Origin: an uncultured Pseudomonadota bacterium
GTDB lineage: Bacteria > Pseudomonadota > Alphaproteobacteria > RF32 > CAG-239
Direction: 5' to 3'
Length of the DNA stretch: 64,000 bases
NCBI GenBank assembly: GCA_902494875.1
Contig: CABUUO010000002.1
Coordinates: 186,001-250,000, forward strand
This document shows, in pieces, positions 9,058-16,781 of this stretch. The notes below the pieces were generated by a model. It had not been told where the DNA came from and ran no database searches. It worked only from the letters and a program-made list of their open reading frames with translations. Position 1 is the stretch's first letter; each line of letters starts with the position of its first letter. Both the position numbers and the translations under genes were made by a program.

Positions 9058-9903
9058 TCAGATAATGTTACAGGCGGTCTGTTCTTCCGGCGGCGGCGTG
9101 ACTTTTATCTGACTGAGCTGGTTTTTGTTGCGGCGGACGATTTCAAACTCAAAGCAGTTGAAGATGAATTTCTGTCCCTGCTGCGGAATGGAGCGGGTGG
9201 CGTCCAACAGATAGCCGGCCAGAGTGACGGCGTTTTCGTCGTCAAGGTTCCAGCCCAGCTGGCGGTTGAGGTCTCGTAAGGGAACCTGGCCGTTGATGAG
9301 CCAGCTTTTGTCGTTGATTTTGCGGATGCCGAGAGAATTCAGGCTTTCAATGTCATATTCGTCATTAATATCGCCGACGATTTCTTCAATAATGTCTTCC
9401 AGCGTGACAATTCCCTGCAGGTCGCCGTATTCGTCTACGACGATGGCAAAATGTTCCCGGCGGGCGCGGAAGAGCTGCAACTGGGTCAGCAGGCTGGTGT
9501 TGTCGGGAATAAACCAAGGTTTTGACATCAGCTCGGTGATTTTGATTTTTTTCAGATTTTCCTTGTTTTCATAAGCTTCTTTGAGCAGGGTTTTGACCCG
9601 GATGATGCCGACGATGTTGTCCGGGTGGTTTTTATAAAGCGGAATGCGCGAAAAAGGACAGTCTTTGACCTTGTCGATGATTTTTTTGATTGGCAGGTCA
9701 ACGTCGACCGAAAACAGATTTTTGCGGTGGTTCATAACGTCATAGACCTCAATTTTGGCGAGATCGAGGACGCTTTCGAGCATTTCCTTTTCTTCTTCTA
9801 TTTCTTCGCCCTGATATTGGGAGATGGCGCCGCGCAGCTCGGATAAGTCGTCAGAACTTTCCTTATTGCGGAAAAACAGCTTTTTTAAAGAAGAAAACAC
9901 CAT
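9058..9903 (-). CDS. CorC/HlyC-type CBS-pair protein
   Basis: The protein has 281 aa and no membrane segment. A tandem CBS pair covers about residues 60-195 (VDVDLPIKK, then FSRIPLY, then VDEYGDLQGIVTLEDIIEEIVGDI in pieces). A CorC_HlyC domain of about 75 residues follows. The DUF21 membrane domain of full-length CNNM/CorC transporters is absent, so it resembles the soluble CorC/YbeX group tied to Mg/Co efflux or ribosome-related functions. In alphaproteobacteria it usually follows aroK-aroB. Here it lies 8 bp after aroK and aroB is missing. Confidence 0.85.
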   Translation of the reverse strand: MVFSSLKKLFFRNKESSDDLSELRGAISQYQGEEIEEEKEMLESVLDLAKIEVYDVMNHRKNLFSVDVDLPIKKIIDKVKDCPFSRIPLYKNHPDNIVGIIRVKTLLKEAYENKENLKKIKITELMSKPWFIPDNTSLLTQLQLFRARREHFAIVVDEYGDLQGIVTLEDIIEEIVGDINDEYDIESLNSLGIRKINDKSWLINGQVPLRDLNRQLGWNLDDENAVTLAGYLLDATRSIPQQGQKFIFNCFEFEIVRRNKNQLSQIKVTPPPEEQTACNII

Positions 9904-9911
9904 ATTTTGTC

Positions 9912-10448
9912 CTATTGGTTTAAGAAACCGTCAATCGCCTCAATCACGCGCTGTACCGTGTTGTCGACCTGTTCTTCCCTGGTTTCGACAACAATATCGG
10001 CCTCGGAATAATAAGGGTATTCATCGACGATATATTTTTCAAGCTTGTTCTTGAGCTCTTTGTCGCTGCCGATCAGAAACGGCCGGTGTTTGCGTCCGGC
10101 GGTGCGGTTGTACAGGACGTCTATGTCAGCCTTGAGCCAGACGGTGATGGCATGGTCTTTGGCCAGTGCCCGGGTCTGTTCGGCAACAAAGGAACCGCCG
10201 CCCGAAGCCAGAACGCAGGGCGCTCCCTGCAACAGACGTTTCATGACGCGCATTTCTCCGGCACGAAATTCGGTTTCACCAAAGCATTTGAGCAGGTCGA
10301 CCAACGAGAGTCCGGAGGCTTTTTCCACTTCGCAGTCTCCGTCGACGAACGGCAGATTGAGCTTTTTGGCCAGACGTTTGCCGACGCTGGTTTTGCCGCT
10401 GCCCATTAAGCCGACGAGCAAGATTATTTTATCAATTTTTTTTATCAT
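9912..10448 (-). CDS. aroK: Shikimate kinase
   Basis: This 178-aa P-loop kinase phosphorylates shikimate at the 3-hydroxyl in chorismate synthesis. The Walker A motif is GLMGSGKT (13-20). The shikimate-binding Asp lies in VDGD (36-38), Arg in EFRAGE, and the Gly-rich loop is SGGGS. The lid region includes RTAGRKHRPF with its conserved Arg. aroB (3-dehydroquinate synthase), the usual partner, is not next to it. tyrA-like further on (61819) shows that part of the aromatic pathway is present. Confidence 0.94.
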   Translation of the reverse strand: MIKKIDKIILLVGLMGSGKTSVGKRLAKKLNLPFVDGDCEVEKASGLSLVDLLKCFGETEFRAGEMRVMKRLLQGAPCVLASGGGSFVAEQTRALAKDHAITVWLKADIDVLYNRTAGRKHRPFLIGSDKELKNKLEKYIVDEYPYYSEADIVVETREEQVDNTVQRVIEAIDGFLNQ

Positions 10449-10539
10449 TGTTATTTTTTCATTTTTCTTTCAGACAATTTATGCTAAATATAAAAACAAG
10501 TTTGATTGTTTCGCAATATTTTTTATAAGGTTATATAAC

Positions 10540-10683
10540 ATGAGACAGAAAAAATCAAAAACATTATTTTATGTTCTGGGATTAATTGTTGTTTTAGCGA
10601 TAGTTTTTGTTATGACGCTGGAAGTTCCGATTAAGGTCGAGCATGTTGAACAGCCGTTGGAAAACACTTTTCTGAACAAGTAA
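10540..10683 (+). CDS. Small single-pass membrane protein upstream of xerD
   Basis: This 47-aa ORF begins with a basic MRQKKSK. One hydrophobic helix (about residues 9-26) follows, and a polar tail (VPIKVEHVEQPL) ends it. A TAAGG ribosome site lies about 9 bp before the ATG, and the stop codon is 1 bp before the xerD start, so it is very likely translated and coupled to xerD. I do not recognise a family. The tail would lie on the periplasmic side by the positive-inside rule. Confidence 0.65.
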   Translation: MRQKKSKTLFYVLGLIVVLAIVFVMTLEVPIKVEHVEQPLENTFLNK

Positions 10684-10684
10684 G

Positions 10685-11593
10685 ATGAACACGGAAAAAC
10701 TGATTTCGGATTTTCTGGACATGATGGCGGCCGAGCGCGGCGCAGCGCAGAGAACGCTGGAGAGCTATGATCGGGATTTGAGACAGTTTTTTGATTTGCT
10801 GCCGTTTGACAGCCTCAGTGCCTATACGCCCGAAAAGATTGCCGAAGCGGTACGGGCGCTGAACAGGAAATATGCTCCCCGCAGCGTGGCACGGAAAATT
10901 TCGGCCTATCGGGAGTTTTTCAAATTTTTGTTTTCGGAAAAGCTGATTGACAAGAACCCGACGGCGTATATTGACACGCCGAAGCAAAGCAAGCCGCTGC
11001 CCAAGTTTTTGACCGAAGACGAAATTCGCCGTCTGATTGATGCGGCTCATGCGCGGCGAGAACCGCACCGTGTGCGGACGGCGGTAATGCTGGAGCTGGC
11101 TTATGCCTGCGGGCTGCGCGTTTCCGAGCTGGTATCTTTGTCTGAAAACAGCATAAATCAGGAACGCAGGGAAATTCTGGTGCGCGGCAAGGGCAGCAAG
11201 GAACGCGTGGTGCCGATTTCCGAGCGGGCGGTGAGAGCGGTTAGGGAATATGAAGACTTTGTCCGTGACAGCTTTATTAAGGCCGGACGGCGTTCAATCT
11301 GGCTGTTTCCGTCTCTGAGGTCGGCTTCGGGGCATATTACCAGAGATATGTTTTTTGTCAGTCTGAAACAGTTGGCGGTTGAGGCCGGCATTGCTCCGGA
11401 ACGGGTTTCGCCGCACGTTTTGCGCCATTCTTTTGCCACGCATCTGATTAATCGTAACGCCGATTTGCGCAGCGTGCAAAAAATGCTCGGACACGAGGAC
11501 ATTTCCACTACGGAGATATACACCCATATTTTACCCGAAAAGCTGATTGAGACGGTAAAAAAACTGCATCCGCTGGCAAAAAAGCCCGGATGA
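10685..11593 (+). CDS. xerD: Site-specific tyrosine recombinase XerD
   Basis: This 302-aa tyrosine recombinase resolves chromosome dimers at dif, normally with XerC under FtsK control. The N-terminal SAM-like core-binding domain spans about residues 1-90. The catalytic set is complete: Arg145 (GLRVSEL), Lys172 (GKGSKER), His244 and Arg247 (HVLRHS), His270 (LGHED) and nucleophile Tyr279 (EIYTH). The position divergent from aroK is the usual alphaproteobacterial place for xerD. The FtsK partner is also in this window. No mobile-element signs surround it, so a housekeeping recombinase fits better than an integrase. Confidence 0.92.
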   Translation: MNTEKLISDFLDMMAAERGAAQRTLESYDRDLRQFFDLLPFDSLSAYTPEKIAEAVRALNRKYAPRSVARKISAYREFFKFLFSEKLIDKNPTAYIDTPKQSKPLPKFLTEDEIRRLIDAAHARREPHRVRTAVMLELAYACGLRVSELVSLSENSINQERREILVRGKGSKERVVPISERAVRAVREYEDFVRDSFIKAGRRSIWLFPSLRSASGHITRDMFFVSLKQLAVEAGIAPERVSPHVLRHSFATHLINRNADLRSVQKMLGHEDISTTEIYTHILPEKLIETVKKLHPLAKKPG

Positions 11594-11610
11594 ATTCCGG
11601 GCTTGCGTTT
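11576..11610. terminator. Terminator shared by xerD and the HTH gene
   Basis: A GC-rich 7-bp stem (GCCCGGA at 11584-11590 with TCCGGGC at 11596-11602) encloses the xerD stop codon. An A-run precedes it, so on the minus strand the hairpin is followed by a T-run and looks like a good terminator for the convergent HTH gene. The plus-strand tail (ttgcgtttgttt) is weaker. Confidence 0.75.
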
Positions 11611-11615
11611 GTTTG

Positions 11616-12056
11616 TCAGCAACCGCTTTCCGCTGCGGTGCGGCGGATTTCCTTTTCGATTTTGTCACGTTCTTTGGCTTTGGCAATAATCGCTTCGGCT
11701 TTTTCCAACTTATGCGCCGTTTCTCTTTTTTCATCGGCCAGCCGCTGCTGTTCTTCGTTGAGGACGTTTACCAGACTCAGCTTGACGCGTTTTTTGTAAT
11801 AATCCAGCAGCAGATTGATCTCCGGCCAGCGAAATTTTTCAATGCCGCATTCAATCAGGTCGATTAGTTCCGCGGGCAGACCGGTTTCTCTGGAAACGCG
11901 GGCGAGTGTGCGGTTGTAGTTCTGGCGAATCAGAAACAGCTGTCGTCCGAGCATTTTGCGCAGGTCGCAATACGGACGTCCGCTAAGGTCGTTGTAGAGA
12001 AAATTGTCATTTTCGTCGGTGTTGGACGGGTTGATTAAAGATACGTTATGTTTCAT
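11616..12056 (-). CDS. Helix-turn-helix protein with C-terminal coiled coil
   Basis: This 146-aa protein has an XRE-like helix-turn-helix stretch at about residues 38-70 (IRQNYNRTLARVSRETGLP). A helix-rich, charged region from about residue 95 (RLADEKRETAHKLEKAEAI) looks like a coiled coil. I cannot assign a target. A clear ribosome site (AGGAG) precedes the ATG. The gene lies directly downstream of the candidate RNA at 12079-12245, so it could be that RNA's readthrough target. A regulatory role is inferred from the fold only. Confidence 0.6.
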   Translation of the reverse strand: MKHNVSLINPSNTDENDNFLYNDLSGRPYCDLRKMLGRQLFLIRQNYNRTLARVSRETGLPAELIDLIECGIEKFRWPEINLLLDYYKKRVKLSLVNVLNEEQQRLADEKRETAHKLEKAEAIIAKAKERDKIEKEIRRTAAESGC

Positions 12057-12078
12057 TTTCGGCTCCTTTTTATTTTAT

Positions 12079-12112
12079 AAAAACAAACCGCCCTGAAAAA
12101 ACATCAAGGCGG
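12079..12112 (-). terminator. Terminator of the candidate RNA
   Basis: On the minus strand a 9-bp stem (12104-12112 with 12088-12096, one G-U pair) has a U-rich loop and is followed by TTTGTTTTT. It lies 23 bp before the HTH gene start, so it separates the RNA from that gene or attenuates it. Confidence 0.8.
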
Positions 12113-12245
12113 TGGAGCTCAAAAACTGTCAAGATTGCAGTCACGCTAATTCGTCCGGCAAGCCGGCTTATATCGCGTACTCCACCTTATAGATGGAATA
12201 TCTTGAGGGTGTTTTTGAGACACCACGGTTCATCTCTGAACCGCA
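12079..12245 (-). ncRNA. Candidate structured RNA (6S-like or leader RNA)
   Basis: A transcript of about 165 nt is bounded by a near-consensus promoter (12251-12279) and a strong intrinsic terminator (12079-12112). At its 5' end is a 7-bp hairpin with a GAGA tetraloop (12226-12243). Long-range pairings follow. A 9-bp match joins 12211-12219 to 12118-12126, and a 7-bp match joins 12200-12206 to 12129-12135. An inner stem is capped by CCGG-CUUG-CCGG. The rod, internal bubble and capped stem recall 6S RNA, but I see no certain sequence match to it. A competing 7-bp pairing (12180-12186 with 12111-12117) cannot coexist with the rod. It could instead be a regulatory leader of the HTH gene. Confidence 0.55.
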
Positions 12246-12250
12246 AAGAC

Positions 12251-12279
12251 ATATTAGAAGCCCTTTATCTTATTTGCAA
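12251..12279 (-). promoter_or_regulatory. Sigma70-type promoter for the candidate RNA
   Basis: On the minus strand TTGCAA (12274-12279) and TAATAT (12251-12256) are separated by exactly 17 bp. The expected transcription start is near 12244. Confidence 0.65.
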
Positions 12280-12302
12280 CAGTTATGTTACAAGGAAGTT
12301 TT

Positions 12303-12590
12303 TTACGGGATAATAATTTTGGCAATGATTGTTAAACTAATGATGCTTACAACAACAACCAACCATGTTTGTTTTTCTCTCTTTTGCTGCTCTGTTTTCG
12401 GCAATATAAACAGCATATAAAATGCCATGATAAAGACATAAAGGAAAAAAAGCGGAAACAGGTCTTTATTCATTGCGACTATTGGTGTGCGCAAATCTTT
12501 GGCACCAATCAGGTGCAAGGCTATCAAAAAAGACAGCAAACCAGTGCACACCGGATAATTTCTAAAGAAATCGACGACGAATTTTTTCAT
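12303..12590 (-). CDS. Small membrane protein, unknown function
   Basis: This 95-aa ORF has three hydrophobic segments (about residues 13-30, 44-64 and 75-94). A short basic/polar linker (KTEQQKREKQ) lies between the second and third. I recognise no family. It stands alone between the candidate RNA and rsmA. The ribosome site is weak, but the length, membrane pattern and lack of an overlapping gene support it as coding. Confidence 0.5.
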   Translation of the reverse strand: MKKFVVDFFRNYPVCTGLLSFLIALHLIGAKDLRTPIVAMNKDLFPLFFLYVFIMAFYMLFILPKTEQQKREKQTWLVVVVSIISLTIIAKIIIP

Positions 12591-12716
12591 ATGAATAATA
12601 TTTTAATTGTTAGTATTAAAAATTAATTTTGCGATTTTTGTATCATACGTTTGAAGAAAGATAAAGGATTATTTTTAGGCAACAAAGCCGTAAAGATAGC
12701 CACAGAGTATTATAAA

Positions 12717-13571
12717 TCAAAGCAGTTCGGCCAGTTGCAGATATTGCTGCGGGGTGATTTGTTCGGCGCGCAAGGTTAAATCCAGTCCGAGTTGTCCGCA
12801 TTTGGTTTCCAAATCGGGGACGGACTTTAAACTCTGGCGAATCATCTTGCGCCGCTGGCCGAAAGCCATGGCCGCCAGTTTTTCTATTTTGGCGATGACG
12901 TCCGGGGCAATTGTCCGTTCGGACGGACGGAACAGGACAACCGTTGACCAGATTTTCGGCGCCGGAACAAAACAATTGGGATTGATGTCAAACAGACGCT
13001 CCGCTTTGCACAAAAGCTGAGAAAGAATCGAAATTCGTCCGTAATCTTTGGTATTAATCGGCGCGGTGATGCGGTCGGCAACTTCTTTTTGAAACATCAG
13101 GGTGAGGCTGTCAAAGGCTTTGATGTTTTTCAGCCAGCCGATCAGCAGCGGCACGGAAATATTATAAGGCAGGTTGCTGACAATGTTTTTGGGACTGCCG
13201 TCAAAAGCGGCAAAATCCTGTTTGAGCGCATCGCCGTTGATGATTTGCAGGCGTTGTTCACCGACCAGATTTTGAATTTCGCGCATAATGTCTATACAGC
13301 GCTCGTCCATTTCAACCACGGTCAGTTTTTCCGGCGCGGAAGCCAAAACCGAACGGGTCAGGCCGCCGGGACCGGGACCGACTTCAAACACGTATTCTCC
13401 GGCAAAAGAGCTTTTGTTTTGGCGCTCCAAAGAGGTACGGATGATTTTGTCGGTGATGTTTCGGTCCAGCAAAAAGTTCTGTCCCAGAGCCTTTTTGGCC
13501 ATCAGGCCGCGGGCTTCGACGGTATCGCGCAGCGAGGGCAGAGAATTTATCAGTCCGGCGAGCTCGGTCAT
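12717..13571 (-). CDS. rsmA: 16S rRNA dimethyltransferase RsmA (KsgA)
   Basis: This enzyme makes the N6,N6-dimethyladenosines at A1518 and A1519 of 16S rRNA using SAM. The 284-aa protein has the KALGQNFL N-terminal motif, SAM-binding EVGPGPGGLT (motif I) and catalytic NLPYNIS (motif IV). The C-terminal rRNA-binding helices end LQLAELL. Its start lies 1 bp after the surA stop. The usual intervening gene, pdxA, is absent. Confidence 0.96.
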   Translation of the reverse strand: MTELAGLINSLPSLRDTVEARGLMAKKALGQNFLLDRNITDKIIRTSLERQNKSSFAGEYVFEVGPGPGGLTRSVLASAPEKLTVVEMDERCIDIMREIQNLVGEQRLQIINGDALKQDFAAFDGSPKNIVSNLPYNISVPLLIGWLKNIKAFDSLTLMFQKEVADRITAPINTKDYGRISILSQLLCKAERLFDINPNCFVPAPKIWSTVVLFRPSERTIAPDVIAKIEKLAAMAFGQRRKMIRQSLKSVPDLETKCGQLGLDLTLRAEQITPQQYLQLAELL

Positions 13572-13572
13572 G

Positions 13573-14499
13573 TCAGTTTCTTAATTCGATTACGGCGTTC
13601 TGACGCAGATCCTGCAAATATTTCTGGGCAAAATTTTCCATTTTCTGGTTGCTCAGAAAACCGCGGATTTCCTTTTCAGTCGGATAAACCGGCTTGTCTT
13701 TTTTTGGGTCAAAACGCTGGTTGAGTTTCAGAATATAATAACCGTCGTTCAGCAAAACGGCGTCGGTAATTTGTCCCGGCTTCAGTTTTTTGACGGCTTT
13801 TTCGAGCGGAGCGGGAAGTTTTCCTTCGTTTATCCAGCCCAGATTGCCGCCGTTGGAAGCGCTGGCCGAATCCGAGAATTGCATGGCATAGAGTTCAAAG
13901 CGGTTGTCCTGGCGCAGATTGTTAACCAAGGACTGAATGTCTTTGGCTTTTTCTTTTTTGATAAAGATTTCGGAAACCTGATATTTGGGCGTGCTCAGAT
14001 CCTTTTTGGCGTCAGCCAGGGCTTTTTCTATTTCTTTCTGAGTCAGGGTACCTTCGCCGCGCATTTTGCTGCGGACCAAACGCAGCCAGGCGATGTCCGA
14101 CTTCATCTGGGTTCTGAAGCTGTTCATGGAAACCTTGGCTTCTTTCAAAATGTTTTTGAGGCCGCCGGCCGGAATTTTATTGTTTTTTTCAAAGGTTCTG
14201 ATTGAGGCGTCAATGTCTTTGTCGCTGACCTCGATGTTGTTTTTTTCCGCAGCCTGAAGCTTTATTTTCTCGTCAACGGCCGCGTGGATGACGCGTTGGT
14301 TGATCATATTGCGGGTCTGGTCGTTCATCGGAATGCCGGTAGTCATCAAAAAGGCGTTGATGCGGTTTTGAATGTCTTGGCTGGAGATGATGTCGCCGTT
14401 GACAACGGCAACGATTTTGACAGAGCTGGCGGCCTGCGCATTATGCACGCTTAAAAGCGCGCTGCTCAGAATGGCCAGTAAACCCAGTAGTTTTTTCAT
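13573..14499 (-). CDS. surA: SurA-like periplasmic chaperone/peptidyl-prolyl isomerase
   Basis: This outer-membrane-protein chaperone has a signal peptide (MKKLLGLLAILSSALLS ending near AQA). A SurA_N domain spans about residues 24-140 and a single parvulin domain about 160-255 (FSDSAS, GGNLGW). The helical tail ends VIELRN. E. coli SurA has two parvulin domains and this one has one, as in many alphaproteobacterial homologues. I chose the ATG at 14499 because GGAG lies 8 bp upstream and the signal peptide then starts properly. It lies 23 bp after lptD, which is the classic LPS-transport operon order. Confidence 0.88.
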   Translation of the reverse strand: MKKLLGLLAILSSALLSVHNAQAASSVKIVAVVNGDIISSQDIQNRINAFLMTTGIPMNDQTRNMINQRVIHAAVDEKIKLQAAEKNNIEVSDKDIDASIRTFEKNNKIPAGGLKNILKEAKVSMNSFRTQMKSDIAWLRLVRSKMRGEGTLTQKEIEKALADAKKDLSTPKYQVSEIFIKKEKAKDIQSLVNNLRQDNRFELYAMQFSDSASASNGGNLGWINEGKLPAPLEKAVKKLKPGQITDAVLLNDGYYILKLNQRFDPKKDKPVYPTEKEIRGFLSNQKMENFAQKYLQDLRQNAVIELRN

Positions 14500-14522
14500 C
14501 GAAAGTCTCCTTTTCAATTTTG

Positions 14523-16781
14523 CTATGCGCCGGTTCCGCCCAAGGTTTTGAGGAGGAAGGTCGCGCCGAATTCAAAGTCGCCCTGATAGTCGGGGTCGTT
14601 GGAATTGTCTTTGCGAAGATACATGATTAATTTTAAGCATTCGTCTTCATAAATCAAGTTGCCGCCGTGTTCCAGCGAGCCGCCGTTGTCGGTCAGATCC
14701 TGACGGTTGAAAATGCTCAGGCTCCAGTCTTTGGTTAGTCTGGCGTTTAAGGCGGTGTAGAGTTCCTTGCGCCCGCTGCCGTTAATCAAGGAAGAATCTT
14801 TGTTGTCCTGCAGGTAAATGTAGGAAATGTAAGCATTCAGCAGCGAGGGGCCGATGGTGGTCGAAAGTTCGCTGTAAGACATTTCGAGCGAATCCTTGTC
14901 CATACGGAAACGGTAGTTCAGGTCAAAATATTCGCTGGGGTTGGCATAAATGCGACCGACGTAATCGCTGAAATAGCCGCTGCTGTCGGTTGACTGGGTG
15001 AAGCTTTCCTTCTTGTCAAAACGATAGCTCTGAGCCAAAAAGGCAGAGGTGCGGCCGGTAATGTCGCCGTAAGAACTCCAGTTGAAACCGTAGCTGATGC
15101 GGCTGCCGGTGTCGTTACGGTCATAGCCCGAATAGCGGTCGAGGTCTAAAATGTTGGTATCGTCCAATTCAACGTCCTGGCTGTCTTCGTTGGGGATTTT
15201 GTCAACCTTGTTGCCGCCGTTGGGCGCCGCTACCGCAACGATGGTCGGTTCCAAAATCTGGCGGGAGGTTTCGGTCGCGCGGATAAACGGCAGTTTCCAT
15301 TCCAAACCCAACTGCGGGAAAACGCGGGCAACACCGCCGTCAAAGTTTTCGCCATCGGGGTTGGTATAGTTGTCAACATAATAAAGGTCGGATTTGACCG
15401 AAGCGACCATACGGTATTTTTCGCCGTAAGGACTGGTATAAGGCAGGTTCCAGGAATTAATCATGGTGAAACGCTGCGAGTTAGCCTCTTCGTCGCGGAA
15501 AACCGAGGCAAAGTTGAGGTTGGTTTTGGAATAAGCGCCGTATTTGCCTGGTTCGCTGATGTTTTCATAATTCAACATCGGCAAAACCAGCGGTTTGTCA
15601 TATTCTTTCATATCATAGCTGTTCAGTTGATAATAATAGCCTTCAATCGACGCGTAGTTACGGTTGTCAAAGCCCTGCATTTTTAAGGATGAGGTCAGCC
15701 AGGCGTCATCCTGAAGCGAGAGCGACATGTCTTTCAGGTAGTTGCGATCCGAAGAATAATTGATATCGGCATTGGCAACCCAAAAATCGTTGACTTCATA
15801 GCGGCCTTTCAGGAACAGGTTGCCGCGGCGGTTGTCATCGTCGTCTTGATCGACTAGCATGCTTCCTTCGGCATGAAGTTCGCCGCGATATGTATATTTG
15901 TTGTATTTTCCGCCCCAGACGATGCCTTTGTCGGTAGAAAAGGTCGGGGAGAAAAGAACGTCTTCATGATCGGAAACCGCCCAGAAGTATTGCGGCTGAA
16001 TGGCGGCGCCCAAATATGAACTGCTGGCAATGCTCGGCGGCAGAAAACCGGAACGGCGCTTGACCGAGGGATCCGGATGCGAAAGAAACGGCGTGTAGAA
16101 AACCGGAATGCCTTTTATTTCCAAAAAAGCGTCATTATAGTAGACATCCTGTTTTTCGGCATTGTGGCGGACTTTGCGCGCCTTCAGCTGCCAGAGGGGA
16201 TCTTTGCCGGAACAGACGTCGCAAGGAGAGTAAACTGCGTTTTCCATGACTTTGTTGTCATTTTCCAGACGACGTACCTTGCGGGCGGCAATTTGGCTTT
16301 TGTCTTTCATGATGACTTTAATGTTGTCCATTTCGCCGGCTTTCATTTTGTCGGTGAGGACTACATAGTCCGAGAAAACAACGCTGCCGTCTTTTTCGAC
16401 CAGAACCACGTTGCCGACGGCGGTGATGACGTCTTCTTTCTGGTTATAAACAACTTTGTCAGCTTTGACCGTCAGATTGTCGCGGATGATGTTGACGTTG
16501 CCGATGGCCGTGATGGTGCTCAGCTTTTGGTCGTTTTGCATTTCGTCGGCGCTGAAGTAAATGTCTTGTTCTTCGGTTTCGGCGGCCGGTGCGGCGATGT
16601 CCATGACGCTGGTGAGATTTTGCGCGGGGCTGAGTTCGGCGTAAGGCGTGCGCTCTTTTTTGTGCAGGATGGCTCCGGCATCAGCGTTGTTAACGGCAAC
16701 TTCGGCGGCGGCCGTTGTTGTCCAAAGACTCAAAATTGCCGCTGTCAGACACAAAAGACGGGAAGAAAAAGGTTTATGCAT
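14523..16781 (-). CDS. lptD: LPS-assembly protein LptD
   Basis: This outer-membrane barrel delivers LPS to the outer leaflet with LptE. The 752-aa protein starts with a signal peptide ending at TTAAAEVAV. An OstA/LptA-like beta-jellyroll follows (about residues 70-190, e.g. ADEMQNDQKLSTITAIGNV). The conserved junction CDVCSGKDPLWQLKA and PVFYTPFLSHPDP come next, and the rest is a long beta-barrel. Cysteines at about 189 and 192 and near the C-terminus (ECLK) may form the structural disulfides. It overlaps lptF by 8 bp. Confidence 0.95.
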   Translation of the reverse strand: MHKPFSSRLLCLTAAILSLWTTTAAAEVAVNNADAGAILHKKERTPYAELSPAQNLTSVMDIAAPAAETEEQDIYFSADEMQNDQKLSTITAIGNVNIIRDNLTVKADKVVYNQKEDVITAVGNVVLVEKDGSVVFSDYVVLTDKMKAGEMDNIKVIMKDKSQIAARKVRRLENDNKVMENAVYSPCDVCSGKDPLWQLKARKVRHNAEKQDVYYNDAFLEIKGIPVFYTPFLSHPDPSVKRRSGFLPPSIASSSYLGAAIQPQYFWAVSDHEDVLFSPTFSTDKGIVWGGKYNKYTYRGELHAEGSMLVDQDDDDNRRGNLFLKGRYEVNDFWVANADINYSSDRNYLKDMSLSLQDDAWLTSSLKMQGFDNRNYASIEGYYYQLNSYDMKEYDKPLVLPMLNYENISEPGKYGAYSKTNLNFASVFRDEEANSQRFTMINSWNLPYTSPYGEKYRMVASVKSDLYYVDNYTNPDGENFDGGVARVFPQLGLEWKLPFIRATETSRQILEPTIVAVAAPNGGNKVDKIPNEDSQDVELDDTNILDLDRYSGYDRNDTGSRISYGFNWSSYGDITGRTSAFLAQSYRFDKKESFTQSTDSSGYFSDYVGRIYANPSEYFDLNYRFRMDKDSLEMSYSELSTTIGPSLLNAYISYIYLQDNKDSSLINGSGRKELYTALNARLTKDWSLSIFNRQDLTDNGGSLEHGGNLIYEDECLKLIMYLRKDNSNDPDYQGDFEFGATFLLKTLGGTGA

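Noticed and set aside
10685..11593. Integrase of a mobile element
   Set aside because: XerD length and motifs, housekeeping neighbours, and no attachment-site repeats or cargo.
12079..12260. A tmRNA piece (the plus strand contains CTCCACC)
   Set aside because: No T-loop, no tag peptide frame and no acceptor-stem pairing. Promoter and terminator point to the minus strand.
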